Part shown: piece after piece, positions 63,687 to 64,000 of the stretch
Position numbering within the stretch: position 1 is the stretch's first letter
Layout: each line of letters starts with the position of its first letter
Source of the DNA: Mesaphorura yosii
Lineage: Eukaryota > Arthropoda > Collembola > Poduromorpha > Tullbergiidae
NCBI GenBank assembly: GCA_009869945.1
Contig: WIXG01000043.1
Span: forward strand, 62,001 to 126,000
Reading direction: 5' to 3'
Length of the DNA: 64,000 nt
Notes under the pieces: model-generated
The model's database searches: none
What the model saw: the letters and a program-made list of their open reading frames with translations, nothing else
What the model was told of the DNA's origin: nothing
Translations under genes and position numbers: made by a program

Positions 63687-64000
63687 GCACGTGTGCTGAT
63701 TAAATGCGTTGCAAATTGGATAACTAATGAAATCAATCTTCCCAGTCCCAGGCACAATGGTTTTGATGGGATTGTGAGAACAATGCAAACTGATAATCCG
63801 TGTGTGCACGAGTTTGTTGTGGTCCTCATGTAGACAGGCTTGTGTATACAAAATGCAACCAATAAGTACCGTCAATGTTTCAGTTTGTTACCTTTTAACC
63901 TCAACGACGGTCTGAATATCACCAGAATTTGTAACACATAACTTCGAGTTAATCACGTTATCGGTTTCAAAATTTAGTTCCAATCAGCACCCGTGGTAAA
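63687..64000. other. UGT copy 3 3' flank
   Basis: ATTAAA at about 63699-63704, just after the stop, is a possible variant poly(A) signal. No further UGT or Cav3 exon is visible before the window ends. Confidence 0.4.

Overview
The window reads as animal nuclear DNA, most likely from an arthropod and probably a hexapod or other pancrustacean. All multi-exon genes use short GT-AG introns, mostly 45-120 bp, beside a few introns of many kilobases. A decayed SET/MYND (SMYD-type) lysine methyltransferase copy and a tandem set of membrane-bound UDP-glycosyltransferases (UGTs) fit an arthropod. I did not try to name the species.

Layout from left to right. A THIK-type two-pore potassium channel lies on the plus strand (1145-12432, three coding exons, a 7.85 kb first intron). 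Its second intron holds antisense material: an unrecognised two-exon minus-strand ORF and a decayed GIY-YIG-like fragment. A compact block follows: MCM5 (minus, 15 exons, 14141-18312), a TANGO1/MIA-family ER export receptor (minus, 8 exons, 19205-23679) and the intronless CDS of chaperonin subunit CCT1/TCP1-alpha (plus, 24408-26075). TANGO1 and CCT1 are divergent and share a short upstream region. CCT1 then runs tail to tail into a small minus-strand ORF, and after that comes a minus-strand coiled-coil gene loosely like the ciliary CSPP1 family (27033 to about 29023).

The stretch from 29 to 57 kb is poor in exons. It holds a Ser/Asn/Gln-rich ORF, two kinds of short inverted-repeat transposable element, a SMYD pseudogene (37030-39036) with several frameshifts and a nonsense codon, and the first two coding exons of a T-type (Cav3) voltage-gated calcium channel. 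These two exons (41471-41859 and 55417-55531) are separated by a 13.56 kb intron with AT and AC ends, a U12-type branch sequence and a perfect reading-frame join. The intron explains most of the apparent desert.

The last 6 kb carries three complete UGT genes in tandem on the plus strand (57775-59556, 59998-61721, 61992-63686) plus a small relic of a fourth. The next Cav3 exons are not found between 55532 and 64000, so the UGT cluster probably sits inside the following Cav3 intron.

There is no operon or single pathway here. The housekeeping block covers DNA replication licensing (MCM5), cytosolic folding (CCT1) and secretory cargo export (TANGO1). It is flanked by two ion-channel genes with very long introns, and a detoxification-type gene cluster lies at the right end. 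I found no clearly new enzymatic system. The items most worth following up are the AT-AC Cav3 intron, the UGT cluster nested in Cav3, the paired palindromic MITE, and the antisense locus inside the potassium-channel gene.
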